DNA from: CAWCTD01 sp963798455
GTDB taxonomy: Bacteria > Acidobacteriota > Terriglobia > Bryobacterales > Bryobacteraceae
Assembly (NCBI GenBank): GCA_963798455.1
Contig: CAWCTD010000003.1
Location: 2,232,001-2,296,000, forward strand
Direction: 5' to 3'
Length of the DNA: 64,000 bases
Below, piece by piece: positions 51,596 to 60,620 of this stretch (position 1 is its first letter; each line of letters opens with the position of its first letter). The notes beneath the pieces are model-generated. The model did no database searches, was not told where the DNA came from, and worked only from the letters and a program-made list of their open reading frames with translations. Position numbers and translations under genes: made by a program.

Positions 51596-53230
51596 ATGGC
51601 AGGAAAGATGATTGTTTACAGCGAGAACTCCCGGCAGGCGATTCTTCGCGGCGTCAATCAGTTGGCCGACGCAGTGAAGGTCACCCTGGGACCGAAGGGA
51701 CGCAATGTCGTCCTGGAAAAGAAGTTCGGCGGGCCGACCATCACCAAAGACGGCGTGACCGTGGCCAAGGAGATCGAATTGAAGGATCCCATGGAGAACA
51801 TGGGAGCGCAGATGGTGCGCGAGGTTGCCTCCAAGACGTCCGATGTGGCCGGCGACGGCACCACCACGGCCACCATTCTGGCCCAGTCGATCTTCCGCGA
51901 GGGCGTGAAGAGCGTGGCCGCCGGGGCCAACCCGATGGCTCTCAAGCGCGGCATCGAGAAGGCCGTCGAGGCGGTCATCGAGGATATTAAGAAGTACAGC
52001 AAGCCGGTTACCGGCGAGATGATCGCCCAGGTCGGAACCATCTCGGCCAACGGCGACACCACCATCGGCGCGAGAATCGCCGAGGCGATGAAGAAGGTCG
52101 GCAAGGACGGCGTCATTACGGTGGAAGAGTCCAAGACCATGGAGACCACCACGGACATGGTCGAAGGCATGCAGTTCGACCGCGGCTACCTGTCCCCCTA
52201 CTTTGTCAGCGACCCCGAGCGGATGGAGTGCGTGCTGGAAGAGCCCTACATCCTGATCCACGAGAAGAAGATCAGCAACATGAAAGATCTGCTGCCCCTG
52301 CTGGAGCAGATCGCCCGCAGCGGCCGGCCGTTGCTGATAGTCGCCGAGGAAGTGGAAGGCGAGGCGCTGGCGACGCTGGTGGTCAACAAGCTGCGCGGCA
52401 CCCTGAATGCCTGCGCCGTGAAGGCCCCGGGGTTCGGTGATCGCCGCAAGGCCATGCTCGAAGACATCTCGATCCTCACCGGCGGCAAGGCCATCATGGA
52501 AGAGACCGGCATCAAGCTGGAGGGCGTCCGTCTGGACGACATGGGCAAGGCCAAACGCGTGACCATCGACAAGGACAACACCACCATCATCGAGGGCGCG
52601 GGCAGCGAGAAGGCCATCGAAGGGCGCATCAAGCAACTGCGCACGCAAATCGAAGAAACCACCTCCGACTATGACCGCGAAAAGTTGCAGGAGCGGCTGG
52701 CCAAGCTGGCCGGCGGCGTGGCGCTGATCAAGGTCGGTGCGGCCACCGAGACCGAGATGAAGGAGAAGAAGGCCCGCGTGGAGGACGCGCTGCACGCGAC
52801 TCGCGCGGCGGTCGAGGAAGGCATCGTGCCCGGCGGCGGTGTGGCTCTACTGCGCGCCGCAAAGGCTCTGGACGGCCTGAAGCTGACCGGCGACGAGCAG
52901 ATCGGCGTGAACATCGTGAAGCGGGCCTGCGAGGAGCCGATGCGGCAGATCGCCGGGAACGCTGGCATCGAGGGCGCTGTCGTCATGGAGAAGGTGCGCG
53001 TAAACGACAACCCCAACTTCGGCTACAACGCCGAGACCGGTGAGTATGAGGACCTGGTGGTGTCCGGCGTGATCGACCCGACCAAGGTGGCCCGGACCGC
53101 GCTCCAGAACGCTTCGTCCATCGCATCGCTGATGCTGACGACCGAAGCGCTGATCTGCGAGATCCCCGAGAAGAAGAGAGATGGTCCCATGCCCGGCGGC
53201 GGCCACGGCGGCCCCGACATGGATTACTGA
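51596..53230 (+). CDS. groEL: Chaperonin GroEL
   Basis: The protein has 544 residues, full length. ATPase motifs include VTLGPKGRNVVLEKKFG and DVAGDGTTTATILAQSI; the apical domain and VEEGIVPGGGVALLRA are intact, and it ends with the Gly/Met-rich MPGGGHGGPDMDY tail. It folds cytosolic proteins with GroES. The stop codon abuts a 27-bp dispersed repeat and an intrinsic terminator. Confidence 0.98.
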   Translation: MAGKMIVYSENSRQAILRGVNQLADAVKVTLGPKGRNVVLEKKFGGPTITKDGVTVAKEIELKDPMENMGAQMVREVASKTSDVAGDGTTTATILAQSIFREGVKSVAAGANPMALKRGIEKAVEAVIEDIKKYSKPVTGEMIAQVGTISANGDTTIGARIAEAMKKVGKDGVITVEESKTMETTTDMVEGMQFDRGYLSPYFVSDPERMECVLEEPYILIHEKKISNMKDLLPLLEQIARSGRPLLIVAEEVEGEALATLVVNKLRGTLNACAVKAPGFGDRRKAMLEDISILTGGKAIMEETGIKLEGVRLDDMGKAKRVTIDKDNTTIIEGAGSEKAIEGRIKQLRTQIEETTSDYDREKLQERLAKLAGGVALIKVGAATETEMKEKKARVEDALHATRAAVEEGIVPGGGVALLRAAKALDGLKLTGDEQIGVNIVKRACEEPMRQIAGNAGIEGAVVMEKVRVNDNPNFGYNAETGEYEDLVVSGVIDPTKVARTALQNASSIASLMLTTEALICEIPEKKRDGPMPGGGHGGPDMDY

Positions 53231-53255
53231 GCCGCGCGCGTCAGCAAGCGGTCCT
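53229..53255 (+). repeat. 27-bp REP-like repeat, copy 2
   Basis: Identical over 27 bases to 47516-47542. It begins within the groEL stop codon and runs into the terminator stem. Confidence 0.8.
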
Positions 53256-53283
53256 GGGGCGGGCCACGCGCCCGCCCCCTTTT
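53256..53283 (+). terminator. Intrinsic terminator after groEL
   Basis: Stem GGGGCGGGC and GCCCGCCCC around a five-base loop, followed by C and four T. It ends the groESL transcript just before the convergent secreted-protein gene. Confidence 0.75.
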
Positions 53284-53292
53284 CACCCAAGC

Positions 53293-54156
53293 CTACTTAC
53301 TCTCCTGTATCTTCCTCTCGACGCGAATCGTCTGGGGACCTTCCTTCACTGTGTAGCCCGTGGGCACCTGAAACAGCGATGGCGGCGGCTCACTCAAATT
53401 TATGTTCGAAAGCCGGTAGACCGTCTCGCCCATGCGCGGGTCGTTGCGCTTGCTCATCACCACGATCTGAAGGCGCGGTGAGTACCAACGCTCGCTCGTT
53501 ATCTCGATCGGCTGCTCGTTTCCGATCTGCCCGGCGGGGATGGTCACAGTCTCCCGTGTTCCCTCGGCCTCCACTCCCTCGATGACCTGCTTGCCCAGTT
53601 GCTCTGTCTTCCCCTCTTCCCCCATTCCGGCATGGCGGATGACGGTGGTGTGGAAGACCGCGTTGCCCGGCACCGGCGGCGGCTGCGGATTCGGGCCAGC
53701 CATGTAGACGACATCACCCGTCGCGTGCCCCACCAGCCCGGCGGCAGCCGCCTTCGACATCGACGTGGAGACGGCCTCGCTCAGCGGCATCTTCGCCGCC
53801 ATTTGCGACTGCGGGTCGAGCGTGTAGCTCACCTTTGCCACGGGATCGCTGATGGTGACCACTCGTAACGGCTCGCTCGATTGCACGGCCAGCGGGCCGA
53901 TGGCGCCGAGCGTCTGCTCGCGCCGCGTGCGTCCCTGGCTGTCGCGGTAGATCGTGGCCGTGTTCTTCTGCACGATGCGATTGCCGTCCGCCAGCGTCTG
54001 CGTGGTCTCGGTCACGGCCTCCGCCGAATAGGGCGCGTCCTTGACGACACTCCCGCCCAATTCCGCCGCGATGTACTCGAACTGAATCTGCGCTCCAGGT
54101 TCAGCGGCCAGTCCCGCCGTCAGTGCCCAGGCGAACCCAATCAAGATGAACCTCAT
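53293..54156 (-). CDS. Secreted protein of unknown function
   Basis: The protein has 287 residues with a signal peptide (about 1-18, ending AGLAAE). The mature part is beta-rich, with ADGNRIVQKNTATIYRDSQG, RTRREQTLGAIGP and SERWYSPRLQIVVMSKRNDP; this pattern occurs in acidobacterial exported proteins that follow sigma/anti-sigma genes. It ends with LFQVPTGYTVKEGP. It lies 28 bases downstream of the anti-sigma-like gene and may be part of the same response module. Confidence 0.75.
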   Translation of the reverse strand: MRFILIGFAWALTAGLAAEPGAQIQFEYIAAELGGSVVKDAPYSAEAVTETTQTLADGNRIVQKNTATIYRDSQGRTRREQTLGAIGPLAVQSSEPLRVVTISDPVAKVSYTLDPQSQMAAKMPLSEAVSTSMSKAAAAGLVGHATGDVVYMAGPNPQPPPVPGNAVFHTTVIRHAGMGEEGKTEQLGKQVIEGVEAEGTRETVTIPAGQIGNEQPIEITSERWYSPRLQIVVMSKRNDPRMGETVYRLSNINLSEPPPSLFQVPTGYTVKEGPQTIRVERKIQESK

Positions 54157-54184
54157 GATGTCCCTCCTTCCATTCTTCTCTGAT

Positions 54185-54736
54185 TCAGCGCACGATCCGT
54201 ATGGCGTGCGCCACCATATCCTGCCCTACAACGATGTCGGCTTTCACCAACTCGAATGCCTTGCTTTCGTCGACCGGCAGCCCGAAGGACTGTAGCGCCG
54301 AGCGTGGCATGCTCACGCGCAAGATCTGGCCGCCTTCACCCGGCCCCCACGCGAGGTCGGGGACCAGAGGGATGAAGTCACCGGCAACTTCGGAAGGCGT
54401 GGCGGCCCGCGGCTTGACGCGCCGTGCCGCCGGCGGCGCAGGTTGACCCGCCACTTCCGCCCTCACGGCCGTCGGCGGCATCGGCACCGGCGGCGCCGGC
54501 TGTGTGCGCGCCCTATGCAGCAAGGCGAAGAGTCCCACCGCGACAACCACCGCCGCAGCGACGGCCAGCGTCCAGCGGGGCCACTGTTTGGCTGGCTGTT
54601 CGGATAGCGCCAGGCATCGAGCCAAAAGCGCCGCTTCTACCCGCTGGGGCGCTTCGAGACCTCGCGTGGACTCTCTCAACGTCCGCAACCTCTCATCGAG
54701 ATCGAAGTCGCCCGAGTTCTGACAGCTCATACACAA
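54185..54736 (-). CDS. Putative membrane anti-sigma factor
   Basis: The protein has 183 residues. A cytoplasmic segment (about 1-52, with Cys2 and Cys5 but no full zinc-finger motif) precedes one membrane helix (about 53-72) and a Pro-rich linker to a periplasmic domain ending AHAIRIVR. Its start overlaps the ECF sigma gene by ten bases, the usual sigma/anti-sigma layout. Function rests on this context; no anti-sigma domain is evident by motif. Confidence 0.65.
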   Translation of the reverse strand: MCMSCQNSGDFDLDERLRTLRESTRGLEAPQRVEAALLARCLALSEQPAKQWPRWTLAVAAAVVVAVGLFALLHRARTQPAPPVPMPPTAVRAEVAGQPAPPAARRVKPRAATPSEVAGDFIPLVPDLAWGPGEGGQILRVSMPRSALQSFGLPVDESKAFELVKADIVVGQDMVAHAIRIVR

Positions 54737-55308
54737 CTCCTCGCCGGGCTTATGCTTCCACGCGCCTGCCCGGCCCGGCCGAAAGAACGCAGTCTTTCAG
54801 CCAGCAGCGCGCGCCCGCGATGCAGGCGGGATCGGATCGTCCCGACCGTGCAACCCAGCGCGGCCGACGCCTCCTCGTAGTTCATCTCGTGCAGTTCACA
54901 GAGCACGACCACCTCGCGGTAGTGGGCAGGGAGAAGAAGGACCGCGTCCCAGACCGCCCGGATGCTCTCATTCTTCAGCAGCTCGTCCAGGGGTCCCGCG
55001 GCCTGGTCGGGCGAGTCAGCGACCGCGGCGGCGTCCCGCACCCTGTGGCGCAGAACCTTCTTGCGCGCGATCCCGTACAGATACGCCGCGACCGAGCCGC
55101 GCTTGTCGTCGTACTTCCGGCCCTCCTGCATCAAGGCCAGAAAGACCTCCTGGGTGACATCCTCCGCCATCGCTCTGGACCCGCTCATCAGCAACGCGAA
55201 GCGGTATACCCCGCCCTGCCTGCGCCGATACAGGGTGGTAAATGCCGCCTCGTCACCCGCCCAAATGCGGCTCAGCAGCTCAGGGTCCCTGGGTTCCTCG
55301 CCGTCCAT
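54727..55308 (-). CDS. ECF-family RNA polymerase sigma factor
   Basis: The protein has 193 residues from ATG 55308 (GGGAAAG upstream); 55329 is an alternative start. Region 2 reads AFTTLYRRRQGGVYRFALLM and AEDVTQEVFLALM; region 4 reads LPAHYREVVVLCELHEMNYE and LGCTVGTIRSRLHRGRALLA. It redirects RNA polymerase in response to an envelope or external signal. The next two genes are probably its regulator and an output. Confidence 0.94.
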   Translation of the reverse strand: MDGEEPRDPELLSRIWAGDEAAFTTLYRRRQGGVYRFALLMSGSRAMAEDVTQEVFLALMQEGRKYDDKRGSVAAYLYGIARKKVLRHRVRDAAAVADSPDQAAGPLDELLKNESIRAVWDAVLLLPAHYREVVVLCELHEMNYEEASAALGCTVGTIRSRLHRGRALLAERLRSFGRAGQARGSISPARSCV

Positions 55309-55383
55309 CAGCTTTCCCGTTGAGGCCACACACCATTATTTGCGCCGGCGCGGCGGAAAAGTTCCAGTATTTGGGGTGCTAAG

Positions 55384-56385
55384 ATGAACCCGATGCAAGG
55401 CTCCCTGCGAGGTTTCTGGTTCACGCTGGTAATAGTCTGGTCTCTTCTTATCTTGGGAGGGCTCGTCTACGCGCACTACCTGGAGGTGCCGGCAAGAATT
55501 GCAGCTCCGGTGATCGCCGCCTTCCTGTGGGAAGCGTCCTTCTATCTGGTGCCCGGCTTTGACAACGTCCGGACAGCCATGGAGCAGCGCTGGCGGCCTC
55601 CCGTGCTGGCGCTGGGCATGGTCGCCAGCGCCCTGGCGCCGTACTGCGCTTATGCCATCCCCACGGGGACGTTTCACTGGGCCGGCTTGGGCCTGCTCGT
55701 GTCGCTCGCCGCGGCGGCGTGCTTCTGTTATCTCTTTCTTCCTAGAAGCGGGTACACGGACTCCATTTTCCTGGTGTTCATGGCGGCCGTGGCGTTGTCC
55801 GGTTGCTTCTCGGCGATCTACCATAGCCCGGCTCCTGGCGTGCGTCTCGAGATCCTGGGGCAGATGATGTGGACGCGGACCGGTGTGATGGTGATGCTGT
55901 CGTTCCGGCGGGCGGAGGGCATCGGATTCGGATTCCTTCCCTCGAGCGCGGAATGGGCAATCGGCCTGCGCAACTACCTGTACTTTCTCCCCGTCGGCTT
56001 GCCGGTAGCGCTCTCGATTGGGCTGGTCCGGTTCAGGCTTATGCCGGTGGAATGGTGGCAGGTGGCAGGCATCGCGCTCGGGACTTTCCTGGGAATGCTT
56101 TGGGTGGTCGCGCTGGCCGAGGAGTTCTTCTTTCGCGGCTTGGTGCAGCAGTGGCTCTGCCAGAAGCTGGACAGCCGGGCGGCCGGGCTGATCCTGGCAA
56201 GCATGACTTTCGGCCTGGTTCATCTGCCCTTCCGCGCGTTTCCGAACTGGAGATTCGCGCTGGTGGCGGCAGTCGCCGGTCTGTTCTACGGCAGGGCATA
56301 CTCCCAGTCCGGCGGCATCCGGGCCGCCATGATCACCCACGCCCTGGTGAACACCACCACAAGGATCTTTTTCCCATTCGTCTAA
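55384..56385 (+). CDS. CPBP-family intramembrane protease
   Basis: The protein has 333 residues with about eight membrane helices. The CPBP (Abi) motifs are complete: E-E-x3-R in ALAEEFFFRGLVQQW, the FGLVHLPFRAF histidine and HALVNTTTR. The family includes CAAX prenyl proteases and bacteriocin-related enzymes; the substrate is unknown. It is divergent from the ECF gene and followed by the DUF362 gene. Confidence 0.92.
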   Translation: MNPMQGSLRGFWFTLVIVWSLLILGGLVYAHYLEVPARIAAPVIAAFLWEASFYLVPGFDNVRTAMEQRWRPPVLALGMVASALAPYCAYAIPTGTFHWAGLGLLVSLAAAACFCYLFLPRSGYTDSIFLVFMAAVALSGCFSAIYHSPAPGVRLEILGQMMWTRTGVMVMLSFRRAEGIGFGFLPSSAEWAIGLRNYLYFLPVGLPVALSIGLVRFRLMPVEWWQVAGIALGTFLGMLWVVALAEEFFFRGLVQQWLCQKLDSRAAGLILASMTFGLVHLPFRAFPNWRFALVAAVAGLFYGRAYSQSGGIRAAMITHALVNTTTRIFFPFV

Positions 56386-56436
56386 GTGTGCCGGTGCGGC
56401 CGAGCGACCCGCCCGGGAGGTGCTATAAAGAAGACG

Positions 56437-57375
56437 GTGGGAAGTACCCGTCGCCATTTCGCCCGGTCGTGCGTGGGCGTAGTTCTGCCCGCGGTGTCCT
56501 GTAGCGCGGCAGCGCCGGCTAAATCCAGGGTGGTCATCGCGCGGAATCCGAAGCCCCGCGTCGCCGACCTGGTGGACCGCGCGATGCAGTCGTATTTCAA
56601 TTGCGACACCGCGGTCGAGGCCTGGCGCAAAGTGGTGCGCCCGGGCGAGACCGTGGGGCTCAAGGTGAACTGCCTGGCGGGCAAGGGCAACTCCACCAGC
56701 ACCGCCCTGGTGGAGGCGGTCTCGGAGCGGCTGCAACAGGCGGGCGTGGGGCAAGACAAGATCATCGTCTGGGACCGGCTCAACGAAGACCTCGAGAGCG
56801 CCGGGTTCCGGCCCACGACGCGCTCGGGACGCCTGCGCTTCATGGGCAACGACGTGCTCGGCTACGAAAGCGACCTCACGGTTTTCGGGGAGGCCGGGAG
56901 CCTGCTTTCGAAGACCCTCACGCAGTTGTGCGACGCGGTCATCAACCTGCCCGTGCTGAAGGACCACGGGATCGTGGGTGTGACGCTGTCAATGAAGAAC
57001 ATGTTCGGCGCGATCCACAACCCGAACAAGTACCATTCCAACGCCGGCAACCCTTACGTGGCCGACGTGAACGCCATGCCGGAGATCCGCAACAAAGTGC
57101 GGCTCACGATCTGCGACGCGGTCACGGCCCAGTACGAGGGTGGACCCACGTACATGCCGCAGTGGACCTGGCCCTTCAACGGGGTGCTGGTGGCGCAGGA
57201 TCCGGTGGCGCTGGATACGGTGGGCTGGCGGATCATCGAGCAGAAGCGGGCCGAGGCGGGCATGAAGCCACTCAAGGACATGAAGCGCGAGCCGCTGTAC
57301 ATCGCTACCGCCAGTGACGCGCGCCACAAGCTGGGCACCAACGATCCGGCCCGCATCGAGCGGCTGGAGATCTGA
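56437..57375 (+). CDS. DUF362-domain protein with Tat-like leader
   Basis: The protein has 312 residues from GTG 56437. The leader STRRHFARSCVGVVLPAVSC has twin Arg. DUF362 signatures are GLKVNCLAGKGNSTSTALVE, DAVINLPVLKDHGIVGVTLS, MKNMFGAIHNPNKYH and VLVAQDPVALDTVGW. Such proteins may bind an Fe-S cluster or act in redox chemistry; no cluster Cys motif is obvious here. An in-frame GTG at 56386 would add a poor N-terminus. GGGAGG at 56414-56419 is rather far away. Confidence 0.83.
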   Translation: MGSTRRHFARSCVGVVLPAVSCSAAAPAKSRVVIARNPKPRVADLVDRAMQSYFNCDTAVEAWRKVVRPGETVGLKVNCLAGKGNSTSTALVEAVSERLQQAGVGQDKIIVWDRLNEDLESAGFRPTTRSGRLRFMGNDVLGYESDLTVFGEAGSLLSKTLTQLCDAVINLPVLKDHGIVGVTLSMKNMFGAIHNPNKYHSNAGNPYVADVNAMPEIRNKVRLTICDAVTAQYEGGPTYMPQWTWPFNGVLVAQDPVALDTVGWRIIEQKRAEAGMKPLKDMKREPLYIATASDARHKLGTNDPARIERLEI

Positions 57376-57392
57376 ACCGGCCGTCTTTTTTT

Positions 57393-57445
57393 CTGTTGAC
57401 AATCTACAGGAGTGAACGCATACTCTTTCTGTAGATCGCCAACAG
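57393..57445 (+). promoter_or_regulatory. padR promoter with inverted operator repeats
   Basis: CTGTTGACAATCTACAG (57393-57409) is repeated inverted as CTGTAGATCGCCAACAG (57429-57445), 15 of 17 bases agreeing. The -35 TTGACA (57396-57401) lies in the left arm and CATACT (57419-57424) 17 bases later is a -10. The overlap fits autorepression by PadR. Confidence 0.75.
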
Positions 57446-57461
57446 AAAGGCTCCCGACGCT

Positions 57462-57800
57462 ATGCCCGAACATCGCGCCGAAGTTCTCCAGGGCACGCTG
57501 GACCTGATGGTGCTGAAGACGCTGGAAACCCTCGGCCCGCTGCACGGGTACGGAATCGCGCAGCGCATCCAGCAGGTGTCGGAAGACGCACTGAGGTTGA
57601 ACCAGGGAACGCTGTACCCCGCCCTGCTGCGGTTGGAGCAACGCGGCTGGATCCGGTCCGACTGGGGAAAGTCCGACAACAACCGCCGCGCCCGCTACTA
57701 TGCGCTTACCCGGGCCGGCCGCAAGCAACTGCAACGGGAAGCCGCCAACTGGGAACGCATGGCCGGCATCATGAGCCGCCTCCTGGAGCCCGCTCGCTGA
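57462..57800 (+). CDS. PadR-family transcriptional regulator
   Basis: The protein has 112 residues. A winged helix: LQGTLDLMVLKTLETLGPLH, GYGIAQRIQQVSEDALRLNQ, GTLYPALLRLEQRGWI and RRARYYALTRAGRKQL. In Acidobacteria such PadR genes typically precede ADOP permeases, as here (11-base gap). It probably represses the operon through the upstream inverted repeats; the ligand is unknown. Confidence 0.95.
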   Translation: MPEHRAEVLQGTLDLMVLKTLETLGPLHGYGIAQRIQQVSEDALRLNQGTLYPALLRLEQRGWIRSDWGKSDNNRRARYYALTRAGRKQLQREAANWERMAGIMSRLLEPAR

Positions 57801-57810
57801 GGAGGACACC

Positions 57811-60471
57811 ATGACGGCGCACCTCGTAATAACAGCCCGGATCCGCGCACTGTTCGGCCGGAAACGCTTGGACGAGAGGCTCGACCAGGAACTCGGCGCG
57901 CACCTGGAGATGCTGGTGGAGCGTAACCTTCAGCTCGGCATTGCGCCCGAGGAGGCAGGACGCGCCGCCCGGCGGGAACTTGGCAACCTCCAGCAAGTCA
58001 AGGAGAGCTACCGTGAGGCCGCCGGCATCCCCTGGCTGGAGCAGACCCTCCAGGATGCGTGCTATGCGGTCCGGTTGCTGCGCAAGCGCCCGGGGCTGAC
58101 CGCGCTGGTCACCTTCATTCTCACGCTGGGGATTGGCGCGACGGCCACGGTCTTCAGCATCCGCGAGTCCGTCTTCTTCCGGCAGCTGCCCTACCCCGAA
58201 CCGGAGTCCCTGGTGCTCGTAGGCGAAGTATCGGCGAAGAACGCCCGGCCAGGGGCTTTCGGCGCGGTTCGCTATTCCAACGTCGCCGACTGGCGTTCTC
58301 AGAACTCCGTGTTCCAGGATCTGGCCGCTTGGCAACTGGCGGCCGTCAACGTGACGCTGGGGACGGAGCCCGCGCGGATGTGGCACGAGCGCGTGTCGGA
58401 GGACTATTTCCGGTTGCTGGGGGTCGCCCCCGCGCTCGGCCGCACGCTTGCCGCCGCCGATTTCAACCCGACAGCGCCGCCGGTGGTCGTGCTGAGCCAC
58501 CGGTCCTGGCGCATGGACCTCGGGGCTCGCCCGGACGTGGTCGGCCAGCACATCCGAGTGGGAGGCGTTCCCGCAACCATCGTGGGGGTCATGCCGGCCC
58601 AGTTCGCCTCACCGGTTTTGGCCGGAGGCGGCAGGTTCTGGATGCCTCTTATCCCGGAGCCGCGCGAGAGGAAACGAGAGGAACGGACCCTCCAGGTCGT
58701 CGGGCGGTTGCGTCAGGGTGTCTCTCTTGCCCAGGCGCGTACCGAGTTAGCCACCATCGCGGCCCGCCTGGCGAAGGCGTATCCCGAGACGAACAAGGAC
58801 TGGGACGTCCGGGTGCAAGGCATGCGTGACCAGTTTTCGGCTGCCGCCAACACCAATGCCAGCTTGGTCCTCGGCATCGGGGCCTTGCTGGTACTGCTGA
58901 TCACCTGCGCCAATATCGCCAACCTGCTGCTGGCCCGGGGCGTGGAAAGGGAAAAGGAGATCGCCTTGCGGGCGTCCATGGGAGCCGGCAGGCTGCGCCT
59001 GGTGAGGCAGTTCTTCATGGAGAGCCTCCTGCTCTCGGTGGGTGGAGGACTGGCCGGCCTGCTCCTGGCCTACCAGGCGACGGCAGCTCTGAGCAGGGCG
59101 GCACTGCCGCTCGTCGAGAGCATCGGCATCGAGCGCTTCGCCGTCGATGGCCGCGTGGTCGGCTTCACCCTGCTCGTCACGCTGGCCACGGCTCTGCTTT
59201 TTGGGCTGGTGTCGGCTCTGGCCTCTCCACAACTGGACCTGGCCCGCGCCATGAACGAAGGAAGCCTGACCGCCTCGACTGGTCGCTCCAAGCGCCGGAT
59301 GACCCGCCTTTTGGTGGTCTCCGAGCTAACACTGGCAGTCATGCTGCTGGTCAGCGCGGTTTCCCTTCTCAGGAGCCTCTACCGCTTCTGGAGTCTGGAT
59401 TGGGGCTTCCCCATCGATCACCGGCTGAGCCTGACCGTGTCCCTCTCTGAGAACAGTCATCCCTCCGCCGAACACCGGCTGCGTTTCTTCCAGGAGGCGT
59501 TGCGCCGGACCGCTGCCCTCAGTGGGGTCCGCTCCGCCGCTGTGGCCAGCAGCCTGCCCGTGGACCAGGTGTCGGCGCCGGTCTTCCCGGTCAAAATCGA
59601 AGGAGCCGTGGACTCTTCCGCCGGTAGTGAAGCATACCTGGCAAGGGCTGCCCTCCGGGTCGTCAGCCCGGATTACCTCCGCACGCTTTCCATTCCGCTG
59701 CTGCGCGGGCGCATGTTCAACGAACAGGACCAGGCGGGAGCGCCGCAGGTGGCGGTGGTAAACGCGAGTCTGGCGCGCCGACTATGGAAGGACGCCGACC
59801 CCGTGGGCCGCCGCATCGAGTTCAACGGCCAGGGATTGAGCGTGGTCGGGGTGGCGCGCGACGTTGCCATCCGGAACCTGCTGGTGGGACCGGAGTACGA
59901 GGTCCTTGTTCCGTACTCTCAGGCCGCCCTGCCCAACATGACGCTGGTCGCCCACACTTCCACTGAACCCGCACCCCTGGTGGCCGCGGTGAGAGAAGTC
60001 GTGCGCTCTCTCGACGCCGACCAGCCGGTGACGAACGCCTTCACCCTGGAGGGCTTACGCACGGAGTTGTTTCGTCCCATCTCGGTCGCTCTCAATGTGC
60101 TGCTGCTGTTTGGGGGCAGCGCCCTGCTGTTGGCTACAGTCGGGATTTACGGGGTGATGTCGCACAGCGTTTCGGCGCGAACCCGTGAGATTGGGATTCG
60201 CATGGCCCTCGGCGCCAAGAGGAGCCGGGTGCTCTCACAGGTTCTGGGAGAAGGCGCGCGTCTCGCTGCCGTGGGTGTCTGCCTGGGAGGCGCCGGCGCG
60301 GTTCTCCTGACCAGGATGCTGGCCAGCCGCGTCTGGTGGCTCGAGCGGCCGGGACTCCAGGCCCTTCTGACCGCAGGCGGGCTGTTAGTGGCGGTGGCCC
60401 TGGCCGGCTGCTACGTTCCTGCGTGGCGGGCTGCCCGCGTCGACCCCGTGGCCGCGCTTCGCAACGAGTGA
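57811..60471 (+). CDS. Acidobacterial duplicated orphan permease (ADOP), MacB/FtsX type
   Basis: The protein has 886 residues. An N-terminal helical region (about 1-75) precedes two copies of a MacB-PCD plus FtsX unit: a first helix near 95-115 (LGIGATATVFSIRESVFF), periplasmic GVAPALGRTLAAADF, helices at about 350-470 with ERAKEIA-like GVEREKEIALRASMGAGRLR, then a second unit ending TREIGIRMALGAKRSRVLSQ and a final GCYVPAWRAARVDPVAALR. No ATPase gene is adjacent, hence orphan. Substrate unknown. It follows padR closely. Confidence 0.94.
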   Translation: MTAHLVITARIRALFGRKRLDERLDQELGAHLEMLVERNLQLGIAPEEAGRAARRELGNLQQVKESYREAAGIPWLEQTLQDACYAVRLLRKRPGLTALVTFILTLGIGATATVFSIRESVFFRQLPYPEPESLVLVGEVSAKNARPGAFGAVRYSNVADWRSQNSVFQDLAAWQLAAVNVTLGTEPARMWHERVSEDYFRLLGVAPALGRTLAAADFNPTAPPVVVLSHRSWRMDLGARPDVVGQHIRVGGVPATIVGVMPAQFASPVLAGGGRFWMPLIPEPRERKREERTLQVVGRLRQGVSLAQARTELATIAARLAKAYPETNKDWDVRVQGMRDQFSAAANTNASLVLGIGALLVLLITCANIANLLLARGVEREKEIALRASMGAGRLRLVRQFFMESLLLSVGGGLAGLLLAYQATAALSRAALPLVESIGIERFAVDGRVVGFTLLVTLATALLFGLVSALASPQLDLARAMNEGSLTASTGRSKRRMTRLLVVSELTLAVMLLVSAVSLLRSLYRFWSLDWGFPIDHRLSLTVSLSENSHPSAEHRLRFFQEALRRTAALSGVRSAAVASSLPVDQVSAPVFPVKIEGAVDSSAGSEAYLARAALRVVSPDYLRTLSIPLLRGRMFNEQDQAGAPQVAVVNASLARRLWKDADPVGRRIEFNGQGLSVVGVARDVAIRNLLVGPEYEVLVPYSQAALPNMTLVAHTSTEPAPLVAAVREVVRSLDADQPVTNAFTLEGLRTELFRPISVALNVLLLFGGSALLLATVGIYGVMSHSVSARTREIGIRMALGAKRSRVLSQVLGEGARLAAVGVCLGGAGAVLLTRMLASRVWWLERPGLQALLTAGGLLVAVALAGCYVPAWRAARVDPVAALRNE

Positions 60472-60620
60472 CACGTCCTTCGGGCGCCAGCGCTTCGTTC
60501 TGGCTTGGGAACCTGGGTTGTAATCGCCGGCGTCCAGAGGGTACATTGCCTTGTGGGGCAGGCGCCCGCCCCATGCCGTGCAGTGCCTACATACGGGGTA
60601 CAACCCACAAGGAGTGCAGA

